Assembly (NCBI GenBank): GCA_030248215.1
Contig: JASANG010000259.1
Coordinates: 272,928-336,927, forward strand
Length of the DNA stretch: 64,000 bases
DNA from: Enoplolaimus lenunculus
Taxonomy: Eukaryota; Nematoda; Enoplea; Enoplida; Thoracostomopsidae
Direction of reading: 5' to 3'
This document shows positions 35,230 through 46,425 of this stretch, piece by piece; positions within the stretch are counted from its first letter, which is position 1, and every line of letters begins with the position of its first letter. The translations under genes and the position numbers were made by a program. The notes under the pieces were generated by a model. That model ran no database searches. It was given only the letters and a program-made list of their open reading frames with translations, and was not told the DNA's origin.

Positions 35230-38200
35230 ATATTCTGGTCGGTGCTCTGTAGACGTATTTCGGATATTCCCCGGCGTTCCCTACGCCGTGGAATATCCGC
35301 CAGCGCGCTAAAACCCGGCCCTCAAGCTCCTGGGAGGCCTCGGGCCTCTTGAAACCCCCCTTGCAACAACAACAACCACCTAAAACAATCTAACCCCCCC
35401 AGCCCGCAATGCTGGTTACGGTAGCGCGTTAAGTGCTTGAGTTTCTCTTTACTACGATGCAGTTATGTGCCGGTAACACGTGTTCTGTCGATCATTATCA
35501 CAGTATAAACATCACAGTGTTTCTCGTCACAGTTTTATATCACAGACGGCTATGAATATTATTTTGATATATCAACAACAGCCGCGCACACAGCGGGAAG
35601 AAATAGTATTTGCAGTTTCAAAATATTTTCATCGGTACGCAAGCTGGTTGACATGCTATTTTCTTGTTTTCAAGTTAAAGGTCGATGACCTAGAATTAAT
35701 ATTGCTACTGCTTCATTTCAAATTTCAAACTGTTTTCGTAACTCTGGTTGTTATTTGGGTTAGTGCGCCGCGGGCTCCCAGGCGTGGACTGCCCCGCAGT
35801 TCAGCATGGCGGCCCATTTCCCCTTCCCGTCTAATGTTATTCCTACGATTATTTCGCAAGTATTTTAATGCTATTGTTCATACCGAATTCAAACACATTT
35901 TCTACTGAATTCAAGCAGCAAGTTAAACGCTCAATATCTGTCTAGCAGACAATCAAATCAACTACAAAATTTATATCTAGAAGGCTCAAAGAAATCCCTA
36001 AGTGGTATAAAAATTATTTTGGCCAAGAAGACCTGTGCCGAGAAAAACATACGAGCCTTAAACCCCCTTTCAACAACTACAACAACAACAACAACAACCT
36101 GAAAACAATATAAAACCCCTTCCCGCACTGCGATTACTGTAGCGCATTGTGTGTTGTGCTCGTCTCATGTAGCGCTCTTCGCGCTTTCGCCGCCGCCCTA
36201 ACAGCCGATATTTTCAATTTATTTGTAGCGCAGTTGAGCGCTTTCGAACAGTCATCCTCCGCACAATGTGTCTGTGTTTATGTCAATATTATTACATGTC
36301 AATCAATAGCTGCATATATCAAACTAGCTATTGTCGGTCAGTATACGTTTAATTCACAGCACAAAATTATTCTGATAAAATCGCGATGTAGTTGTACAAT
36401 GTTTTCGCTACAGTTGTACGAGGTTGCGAAACCTGATAGTTGTTTCCAAGTTAGAGGGCATGGACCCAGAACCGCAACCAACGGACTGGATTTGAAATTC
36501 AAATAGTTTTCAAATGTTTTTCAACCGTTCTTTTTGGGTTCAGCGCTTGCGGTAATCGGGCTCGGACCGCACACCGCGGTCCAGCCTCGGTTACTTTTTC
36601 CCGTGTATTTTTACGCCGTATTTCGAGTCGATTTTTAACAAGTTTCAAGCAACGACTTTAAAGGCTAATATCTCGCTAATGGCCAGTCAGAATTTGAAGC
36701 AAATCAACACCTCCATGTCGTCCGACAGATGCAAACTGGCCTACTGCTCGGCGACGATGTCCTAACCGATTTCGGCATGATCCTCGACTACAATCGCACT
36801 CATGTCCTGGTTGCGAACGAGCCTGTCGAGTCGTGAACAATGGGACGCACCGTCCAAAACAACCGATACGTGGCGGAGTACATCAAAAATTCCGAACCAC
36901 GTCCCGTCAATACCGGTCCCCGCCGCCAACTGACGCACGCAACAATCTGCCGCGTAGCCGTTAGCGCGACTATTCCGGCGCAAAGCGCCTCTTTCGTCCG
37001 TTGTCAAACATGTTCAACAGTGCCACACGGTTCCAAATTGATCGTTGAGCCTGCGCGGCCGGTTAGCATGGATGCCCCTGTCCTGCTACCCCGCGCCGTC
37101 AAAACTTCGTCTGATTGTCAATACGACGTGCCAATCGTCAACTTGGGCGACACAGCAGTCAAAATTTCGGCCAACACCGAGCTAATGGTCGCCGAGACAA
37201 TCGAGTCGACAACCACATTGGTCACCGCCAACAAACAACAACCAACAGCGCGTGTCAGGACAACAACTACACGTCCTGACCGCAAGCTACAAGCTGAGCA
37301 ACTCGTCAACGACCTGCGCAACAAGTGCAAATCGGCCCAAAACATCATTCTACCGGAAGGTGTCAGCCTGCGTGATTGCCGCATTACAGAAGACGAGAAA
37401 GAACTGCTCGCAGCACTGTTGGAAGATAACATAGACGTTTTTGGACAAGAAAATGTCCCTCTTAAGCCGACCGACGTCGTTCAAGAACGCATAAGTGTCG
37501 ACAGATCGACCAATTCAACAGCGATGCGACGTCAGGCTTTCGCTTACAAAGAAGAGATCACCAAAAACGTTCAAAAAATGTTGCATGACGGCCTGATCCA
37601 ACATTCTTCAAGCCCATGGGCGTCCCCCGTCGTCCTCACAAAGAAGAAGGATCTGACGCGCCGATTTTGTGTCGATTATCGCCAGCTCATCAACGTCTCA
37701 AAGACAATAGACGTCAAAAATAAACATTCAATTAATTTTCACATGTATGGTTGTGCGACGTTATGTTATTCAATATGTACTTTCATCTACTTTTCTCAAA
37801 CAATTACTGTTTTTTTCGTATGTTTCAACTTCGATTTTTATTATACTACTGTTCAATTGCGTTATTTTTCGCCATTACTACGATTCCAAAAAGACTTATT
37901 ACTTGCTATTCGGTCCGTTGTTCAACGGGTCTCAATACCTATTGATGCTCAATAGCTTTCAATTAGTTCCAAAAACTTATTACTTGTTTAAATTCAACTT
38001 TATTACGTGTTCAATAACTATTATTTCGTTTTTCGACGGTTATTTTATTTTACGTATGGTTCAATTCAACTGCTTAATATTTGCCATTATTTCAACTATT
38101 TTACGTGCTTGTCAACGCATTCCGAAGACATTACTTTCAATTACATTTCGGGTACTACGTCATTTTATACTACTTTCACTATTTTTCATCGTACGTGTAC

Positions 38201-39080
38201 CCCAACCACTGCCTTAGCTGTCGCTTGCCCAAACTACGGCTTAAGCTACCGTTTTAGCCTAAAATTACTGTAGCTTTGCGTGTCTGTAACCATCAGCGCA
38301 CCTCCCTATTTTCTGCGTTCTGCGACAAGGAACGTCGCAGCCTAAGCCAGGGGTTGTCGGATATTCCCCGACGCCCCTACGTCGATGACTATTCGCCGGC
38401 GTGCTAAAACCCGTCCCTCAAGCTCCTGGAAGCCCTCGGGCCGCCCTAAACCCTCTTTCAACAACTACTACAACAACAACCACCTGAAAACTATATAAAA
38501 CCCCTTCCCGCATTGCGATTACTGTAGCGCATTGTGCGCTGTGCTCGTCTAATGTAGCGCTCTACGCGCTTTCGCCTCCGCCCTGACAGCCGCTATTTTC
38601 AATTTATTTGTAGCGCAGTTAAGCGCAAGTCATCCTCCGCACAATGTGTCTGTGTTTATGTCAATATTATTACATGACAATCAACAGCTGCATATATGAA
38701 ACTAGTTATTGGCGGTCAGTATACGTTTAATTCACAGCACAAACTTATTCTGATAAAATCGCGGTGTAGTTGTACAATATTTTCGCTGCAGTTGTACGAG
38801 GTTGCGAAACCTGATAGTTGTTTCCAAGTTAGAGGGCATGGACCCAGAACCGCAACCAACGGACTGGATTTGAAATTCAAATAGTTTTCAAATGGTTTTC
38901 AACCGTTCTTTTTGGGTTCAGCGCTGCCGGTAATCCGACTCGGACCGCACCCCACGGTCCATCCTCGGTTACTTTTTCTCGTGTGTTTTTACGCCGTATT
39001 TCGAGTCGATTTTTAACAAATTTCAAGAAACGACTTTAAAGCCTAATATTTCGCTAATTGCCAGTCAGAATTTCAAGCAA
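35230..39080 (+). mobile_element. Fossil Ty3/Gypsy-like LTR retroelement, broken
   Basis: Parts visible: long repeats with a TATATAAAA box and (CAA)n at about 36024-36690 and 38346-39060, very similar to each other, with a further related piece at 35255-35450. Between them lies the end of a retropepsin-like protease and the start of a Gypsy-type reverse transcriptase (about 36700-37690), followed by AT-rich non-coding DNA. Most of gag and pol is missing; it is a broken relic with several breaks and large losses. The similarity of the terminal repeats suggests moderate rather than great age. Confidence 0.7.
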
Positions 39081-39370
39081 ATCGACACCAGGCGTTTTAA
39101 AGAATTCTTTATCCGATGATATAAAATTTATTTCAGTCATAAAGCCTCAAAACCAGAAGACTATGAGTTACTTTCCGGACCCTGATTTCTCCTATCTAAA
39201 GTACTATGAGTGTCTAAAGACGTGTGTGTCTAAAAATGAAATTTGTGTGTGGCCCAAGCCACTTATAAATGCGTATAAAAATGCGTAATTACAGTTTTTG
39301 TACTGTTTGCATTGTCGTAGCCGCTTAGCCTGCCATAGGACAAGGCCCGCGCGGCAGGCTCAACGGCTAC

Positions 39371-39410
39371 AAGCCTAAGCCTAAGCCTAAGCCTAAGCCT
39401 AAGCCTAAGG
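39371..39410. repeat. (AAGCCT)n hexamer array, TTAGGC on the other strand
   Basis: Six to seven uninterrupted units of the hexamer that also forms the core of family A/B MITEs. No MITE arms are evident around it. Confidence 0.9.
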
Positions 39411-40087
39411 CTACATATGGTTTTAACCCAATTGCATTCAGGTTTATCGCGTACGATAACACTTAATCGCAATTTAACTAGCGCTCTAGCGCTTAACTAT
39501 CTATTGGGTTAGAAGTCCGCGGATAGCGGCGCTACCAATAATTTCGGCTTTGGCCTTATTAAATCATTTCGGGCAGTTATTCCCGTTTTCTCCCAGCTAA
39601 TTCGGTTTCCCCAGAAGAAAGTAGCTGGACCGCATTTATCATTACTATTGTGTCAATAGCTTAAAATTATCATAAAAGACAAATCAGGTGCGAGAAACGA
39701 GCGTAGCTTCGGATGTTACAGACACCGTTAAGAATACAGCGCCAGGTTATAGGCGTATCTTTTTGAATAAGTAACCGTTTAAATTTTGTGGTTTGTAATA
39801 ATTTTTAAAAATTTAAAATTTCAACTACAGTTTCACCGTTTAATTCAAGGACTGAAAACTATGTCAACCTACCTATGATATATAGCGTTGTCTTTTGGTT
39901 AATCTTTAAAATTTTGCTAAACCCAGAGCTGCAATTCGTGCATAATAATTTTGACAGTTTGTTGAAACAATACTTCAAATTAATCAGTTTGCAAGCAAAT
40001 GAAGTACCGCAATACTGTACAGGATTTATCTAGTAACTACGTGCCATAAGGCTAATAATTCAAACTCTTCTGTCTGGTCAAAATTAT

Positions 40088-40603
40088 GGGTCATCCACGT
40101 AATACCGTCTACGCTACTGTAAAAAATTGTCCACACACCTGGTTTCAAGGGCGAGACAAAACGACAATGTCCTTAAGCTATAAGGACTTCACAGAAGGTG
40201 TAACTAGATAGCGGGTTTTGAAAGCAGGTCCTTCGAAGGGACTAAGGACAATGTCTGGACACAGTCTCTGACAATACGAGTTCCTTCGAACAGACCCTGT
40301 GTAATTGCAAAGCAAAGCTCCTTCCGACAAACTTTGTGTTATGAAATATGCTGAGTCCCTTCTGACAGACTCTGGACAAAACAGTTGTCCTTTAAATAAC
40401 GTATTGACAATTTAGCATGGGTATGGATGGCAACGTGACCAAGCATAGGTCGTTTAGAGAGAGTGCGAGTGGTCAGCAGGGTCTACACAGGACATGAGTG
40501 ACATTTGGACATGTAATTTGGAAACAATAAAATTACAGACTTAGGGGCTCGTACGTGGGGACAATTTTTTACAGTAGCGTAGACAGTATAACGTGGATGA
40601 CCC
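40088..40603. mobile_element. 516-bp DNA transposon with ~48-bp TIRs and 5-bp TSD
   Basis: Left GGGTCATCCACGTAATACC... and the inverted right GGATGACCC pair over about 48 bases with around three mismatches (inner part CTACGCTACTGTAAAAAATT). ATTAT flanks both sides (40083-40087, 40604-40608). There is no transposase; the inside has repeated TCCTTCGAA/GACAA words. Superfamily undetermined. Confidence 0.85.
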
Positions 40604-41261
40604 ATTATTTTAAGGGGGAACAAAAGTTTAAAATTTTCGCATTTGACGAAATTATTTGTGATATTGGTAAAGCATCGTTACCTTACATATTTCTGGTTTT
40701 TGTCACCGCCCTCGGGCGATGACTATGTTTTCACTCGCGGCAATCATCAAAGAATTATGTGTTATGAACACAGAAGAACGTTTTTGATAAGTTTTGTTGC
40801 AAATTCTCGACTAGAATTTTTTCACCCTTCAGTAAATAACCACAGCTTATTCACTGACTTTGGTAGAAAATCTACCTCCTCCTACGCTAGGGCTTATACC
40901 GGAGTATGGCATTTCGGTAGTAAAATGTTATATAGTTACACAAAAATTATATTCTTCGGTGCTGCTGGTTTTATGGTTTTGTACAATTTTAGGAGTTATT
41001 TGTCGGGATTCCTTAAAAATACAGCACAACAAAAAAGCTTGAAAACCGTTTTACAGATATTTGCTAAAATCAAACGATTTTTTATCTTCTTGTCGGTGTT
41101 TTTAACCTCCGGTTCAATCCTGGCAGCAGTCATAGAAAACTTTTTTTGAGTGGATGTACACAACATAAGATCAACCGCAACGACCCATTTTATTGCTTCA
41201 ATAATAGTTTAACAACTATACTTGAGTGTCAAACCAAAATGGGGCGTATGTACTGTTGCAG

Positions 41262-41380
41262 CACATTTGTGCAGCGAATTAGCATCTCTGCTCCAGGAAC
41301 TGAACCCAACAGCACCTTGCTACTCACTGTGCCGAGAATACGACTGCAGCTTTCGCCGTCTGTTGAAGCATTACTCGTAG
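41262..41380 (+). CDS. Candidate terminal coding exon, unknown protein
   Basis: An acceptor TACTGTTGCAG (ending 41261) is followed by an open frame of 38 codons and TAG (41378-41380) that includes ELASLLQELNPTAPCYSLCR. Codon variety and GC content are exon-like in an AT-rich neighbourhood. A second frame is also open across it, as often happens over real exons. No upstream exon was found and I recognise no family. Confidence 0.3.
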
Positions 41381-42717
41381 CTTCGATTACAAGAGGCCGC
41401 ACCAATGGTCAGTTTTCAGACCGGGAGGAGAGAAAATTTATAATAGCACTCAAAAATGTGAAATCTATAGTACTTTTTAGCTGTTTCTTAAGTTTGAATC
41501 ATAAATTATCGTAGGCATTAGACAACACCTTTGGTTTATAGCACGGATCTATAAATAAGTAAACGTGCAACTGATTAGTATAACACAACGTGAAAAACTT
41601 TCCAATTGTTAGTTTTAACACGTGAGGAGTGTTGTAAAACAATTAAAACTGTGTTATGCTCCACCACAGTCGTCATAACCAACTGTGCAAACAATCATTC
41701 TTGCTTTGATCAATGCTAACATTGTTAAAACTAACCAAGATTTTGCAAAAATATTGAAAATAAGGTGAAGAAATATATTGTAATAAAATAAAAAGACTGA
41801 ATTCTTGCGATGGAATGCAATGCATAGCTGTTCGCAGTATTGTCAATGCATGAAAATTAATTTAGCCTCGGCGATACGGCGGTAAAAACAGTTGTTTCGA
41901 AAGGGACTCAAATTTTGCTGCATGTTAAAAGAAGTTTCAATCATTGAAAGTTTAGAATGGATTTTGTCATAAATCACAGAGCGTTAGCGTAAAACAGAGA
42001 GTATCTGATTTAAAATTCGGTTAAATATCAAGACCTATCCAAACCAACAGATGAAACTGCTTCAAGCTGTTTTACTCGCGGTGGCTATATTTGGTTTTCA
42101 GACAAAATGTAGCTTGTTTGAAATAAATTTCCACCGAAACCTGTAATTAATGGTATGGATTTTAATTAATTTTTAATTTCCTTTGTTTGCAATTAATAGT
42201 TTACTAGTCAACACAGTTGCACAAATGTGCAACTCGTAAAATGTACTGGACGGACGGCAGGTAATATTAAATCTTCAACATGAATGTCATTAAGGAAGTC
42301 TGACTGACCACAGAACTTGTTAATGTTAAGATATGCATTGTAAAGTACTTCCTATAAGTACAAATTCCAGTTAAGAACGATATGTAGAAATGTAATTATT
42401 AAAATACCGTACTGTCAGGCATGTTTACTCTTGCGTTGGAACGCTGCCCATAAAACGTATGTGGAGCGTTCTAGTTGTAATATATACTACATAACATTTG
42501 GTTACAATAATAATTGATAAGTTAGAACAAATGTTTACTGACTATTATTGCCGTATTGATAATTGTATGATGAGCTCTCGTAGTATTCGAAGATATTGAA
42601 ATTTCACATGATGTCATTAAAAACTTATTCTAAGCACTGGGTAAAACCAAAATTAATAATTACCCGGGTCTGCGAAAACGAGTAAATTTAGGTTTAATGT
42701 TAGACAGAAAAGCCGTT

Positions 42718-43386
42718 ATGCGGGGTTCACGTTATAACTGGGGCATCCCGGAACACGTTTTGCACCACGTTGATTCGATGTCAACATAAAATTTTGTGAT
42801 CTAAATAGCGGTTTGTAGACAAAATGCGAATGTCACATAACATTGGCTTACAAATTCCGCATCTTCAGAAATCATCGTAAACAAACAGCCATTTGTCACA
42901 TGATACCGCGGGTCATACGGGAATATCATATGATATTCCGAAATTGTACGGAAAATCACGTGATATTTTGCAGGACAATGCAATTTATGCCCACAAATAA
43001 TACAACAACAAGCCAGATAATTTAGCTGTAAGTGATTTCGAATACTAAATTAGCTTGTATTTTTTCTTGCGAAAGTTCTGCCTAAATATATTCCTAAGTA
43101 CAAATAATTCAAACTTTATAATTTAGTATCATATAATATAGTACAGGACATTCAGGCTAGTTTACCAAAACCCTGCAGACATTTTGAAACATGTCATATG
43201 ATATTGACGAACAATATTTCGAACATAATATTGCAGTAAAAATAGTGGATGTCACATTAAGACAGCAGACAATTTAATTTTTTTAATTTGACAGCGGATC
43301 TACGTGTAGACAAAATGTTTCCCGCTATTGTAATAGGGACAAAATGTGTTTCAGGCTGGCCCAGCTATCACGTGAACCCCGCATTA
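42718..43386. mobile_element. 669-bp TIR element (GCGGGGTTCACG ends)
   Basis: TGCGGGGTTCACGTTATAAC at the left matches the inverted right end GCTATCACGTGAACCCCGCA; AT flanks GCGGGG on both sides, a possible 2-bp duplication. Inner palindromes around CATATGATATTCC (~42920) and near 43200. No transposase frame. Confidence 0.75.
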
Positions 43387-43518
43387 GATTGAGTACAACA
43401 ATGTTATCGTTAAACATTTTGAATATTGGGCTGCTTAGACGCTAAAATTTATAAATTGTAATTTAACAGAAACTAAATTGACAGAATTTGCGAGAACGAT
43501 CCACAGTCATGGACATTT

Positions 43519-43694
43519 GGGTCCATGTTACTTTGACGGACGTCGCGTTTATCATCAAAACTCCAATAGCGTAAACCTAAACTTTAGACTAATGGTTTTC
43601 AATTAGGCTTAGTCCTAGGCTTGGTTACAGGCTTATTCTTACGCTGAGGCATAGGATTAGGCTTAGAAATATGCTTATACTAATCACGCGACAT
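43519..43694. mobile_element. Family B MITE, decayed
   Basis: GGGTCCATGTTACTTTGACG at the left, TTAGGC-like core, weak right arm. Confidence 0.55.
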
Positions 43695-44402
43695 AACCTT
43701 GACCGGAACTATGATAGGAATCAAACGTCGAATGTATTTCAAAAATGTATGGCTTCGAAACGCAATAAAATCTACACAACCGAAACCACAAAGTTGTCCA
43801 GTAAAACATTCATTCGCGATGTCTGTTCGCCAATTTAAAGCCACGGGTACACAATATGCATTCGACGACAAAATTATTATTATTCTTATTATTGCACTCT
43901 CATTTGATAGCCCGAAACTACTCACAGGAGAAATGCAGACCAACTGTTATTATTAAATACCTCAAATACCAATGTTGTCAATATAAATTGTTGGAATTGC
44001 AAGTTAAACTGCAGCTTGACGCGGTGCATTCTTACAAACGACAAGCAGTTATTAAATTTGCCAGTGTCAATCAAAAAAGTGCATAAGGCTTAAAGATATC
44101 AAGGAAGACTGCTTGTGATTTTAGGAACGCTACTCGACAGGGGAACAAGGGACCATGACGACGTCTTTTCGTTCCTCACTTGGCTTCTTTTTTCTCGTTT
44201 CCTAAAATTACTGGTCGCGGAGTTAAATGTTTTATCATTAACAGCAAACCTAAAAGGAATACCGATTTAGATTCGAATAAATATCTGGAATCCAGTGCTG
44301 TGTAGGAGTGTGTACATGATGTAAAAATTATGTCATATTTCTGTTTTTAATTTTTGCATATTCATTTATGATGCTGATAAACAGAATTACACAGGCTTTT
44401 TT

Positions 44403-44596
44403 GGCTCATGTAACTTTCAAGGCCGTTCCGGTTTCTGACAGGTCTGTAAAAGAGTAGGATTTAGATTCTAGACGTTTTTTGGCATAGGCTTATGCTTAAT
44501 AGACTTTAGGAATACAAATTTTTCAACCCTTTTGTTTTAGAACTTAAGAATATGCTTAATCTACTATTATGGCCGCAAAGATATTAACATCGGCCC
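44403..44596. mobile_element. Family B MITE
   Basis: GGCTCATGTAACTTTCAAGG to TTAACATCGGCCC; core of AGGCTTATGCTTA-like units. Confidence 0.65.
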
Positions 44597-44687
44597 AATT
44601 TTTTATGCTCGCATTGTCCTGGTATATAAAGATTTAGTAAAAGTTGTAAAAACATTAGCTGCCAGTTGACGTTCTGAATAAAATTTG

Positions 44688-44829
44688 TCCCGTGTAAAAA
44701 TTAGGGCAGATTATTTCACTGCGGGACTGCAATAAAGGAAGCTCAAGCGTTAGACTATTTTTCCATACGCTTAGGCTGAGGAATATGCTTATTAGTACTA
44801 CTGTTACGGCCCTGTTCTACATATTGACC
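44688..44829. mobile_element. Family A MITE, decayed
   Basis: GTGTAAAAATTAGGGCAG left arm, core CGCTTAGGCTGAGGAATATG, right end TGTTCTACATATTGACC. Confidence 0.55.
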
Positions 44830-45081
44830 TACACGCAATTTAATTTACGAAATGATTATATATGAAGATGGCGCAGTCGACAAACATTTCTGATACAACA
44901 GAAAAATTTCCCAAAAAAGTTTTAAAATAAAGACTGAAACCATTAAATTAAGGAAGGAAATAATCATTTTTCAGTTTTTTCTGAGACAAATTGTTTTAAA
45001 TTTAAAAAAAATTTGCAGTTTTTCTTGTTTACAATACTTTTCTGAATACATTTAGAAATACTTATTTTGTGCACAAATTTT

Positions 45082-45278
45082 GGCTTATGTAAAGATCAGG
45101 GGCTGAAATTTTTTTGTGGGAGTAGAAAAGAGTAAGCTTTAGGTTTACACTACTTTTTCCTTGGTTTGGGCTTAAGTTTAGGCTTAGGCTTAGGAATAAA
45201 CTCATTCTTACGCTTAGGCTTAATAGGCGTATGACTATACTTATAATACTGTTCCGCCCCTGTTCATTGCATTGGCCC
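45082..45278. mobile_element. Family A MITE, full length
   Basis: GGCTTATGTAAAGATCAGGG to CCCCTGTTCATTGCATTGG; flanks CAAATTTT and CAAATAGT (6 of 8). Core of repeated CTTAGG units. Confidence 0.75.
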
Positions 45279-45610
45279 AAATAGTAACGATTTTACGTAA
45301 GTTTTTTTAAACACACTACGGTAATAAACCTACAATATACACATGACCATAATACTTGCAGACTGAAGATAGCATTTAATAATATAGTGGTTTCAAGAGT
45401 AAACTACAGGCAGTGTCTATACCAATTAATCCAGTTTCACATGAATAATTTCTATTTCGCAAAGGATCTAATTTCAAGTCATTATTCGGTGTAATCATGT
45501 GAGACATGCTTGTCCTGGTGCATATAGAATAAATGTAATGTACACTGTGTTGTGTGCTTGTTGGCAGCATACGATCGACACATTTAGTCGATGAAAAATG
45601 CAGTTGGAGG

Positions 45611-45865
45611 GGCGGGTACGTGGCACAGTGGTAACAGCGACTGCATGACACGCAGAAGGTCGCTAGTTCGAAACTACCAGTAAACCGCTCAGCTGCTTAG
45701 TAAAAAAGTTTCAAGTCCTGGCTCCTATCCAGACTGAGATTGGGGCTACGCCGTGGAGCGCAATGGCAAACTGACGCGCTATGAACACGGTATCAAGTCG
45801 AAAATAGGATGGACGGTAAATGGACGGCCTTGTTGAAAATAAGGGCATGTAAGCATGGTGAACGA
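45611..45865 (+). mobile_element. tRNA-derived SINE, family G, longest copy
   Basis: A-box GTGGCACAGTGGTAACAGCG, anticodon-arm-like CTGCATGACACGCAGAAG and B-box CTAGTTCGAAACT, then a body AGCTGCTTAGTAAAAAAGTT and GACTGAGATTGGGGCTACG. The head and body are shared with 33620 and 54290. Confidence 0.75.
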
Positions 45866-46425
45866 TCGGCCAATGTAAAGATCTGGGACGGAACGTTACT
45901 CCGTCGGAATTGAAAGTTTAACAATGATGATTTACTTTAATGTTAATATTTGAATAACAAAGTATTTAAACCAACATGTAAATAAACGACTATTCCAGAC
46001 CTGGTTTGTCAAATGATTGGACTCCAAACCAGTTTTCATTTAGGGCGTCAGCAAAAATTCAAAGCATACCTTACTCCCGAAGTTCGACACCCGTAGAAAA
46101 GCTTACGGGCTGATGGTGACCTGTTCATGGAATCAAATATAAACAGTGCTTATATTTCCTCACTAAAAAGAACTAATGACAATTTGATATTAGAAAATCC
46201 GGCATCTCGTTCAATCCCCCTCATGTTTTAACGATTATGGCTTAGTTTTTAGGGTTAGCTAAAAGCTTAGGTAATGGACTTGGTTAAGGTGATCATTTTT
46301 TTCACCTTCAGCATAACCCAAAGTTTAACCCTAAGCCTTTAAAGGAAATGCATAAGAGCCAAATCTGATCCTGAAAAGCTAATTTGAAGGATTAGTTGTA
46401 TTTCAGTTATGAAATGCAAATTATT

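Larger units (their letters stand above)
39420..46425. other. Gene-poor tract before SDR1
   Basis: Contains the 516-bp TIR element at 40088, a coding-like island at 41262, a 669-bp TIR element at 42718, family A/B MITEs at 43519, 44403, 44688 and 45082, and a SINE at 45611. No complete gene is seen. Confidence 0.55.

Noticed and set aside
36840-37955. 371-codon frame as a host gene
   Set aside because: Contains Gypsy-type reverse transcriptase sequence between long repeats, so it belongs to the retroelement fossil.
39371-39410. Interstitial telomere or chromosome end
   Set aside because: Only six to seven hexamers, inside normal sequence; the same hexamer is the core of dispersed MITEs.
40643-41149. 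168-codon open frame
   Set aside because: Starts in or next to transposon flanks, hydrophobic and AT-driven composition, no splice logic or recognisable domain.
43680-43956. Overlapping small frames on both strands
   Set aside because: Mutual shadows next to a family B MITE; no splice sites or conserved motif.
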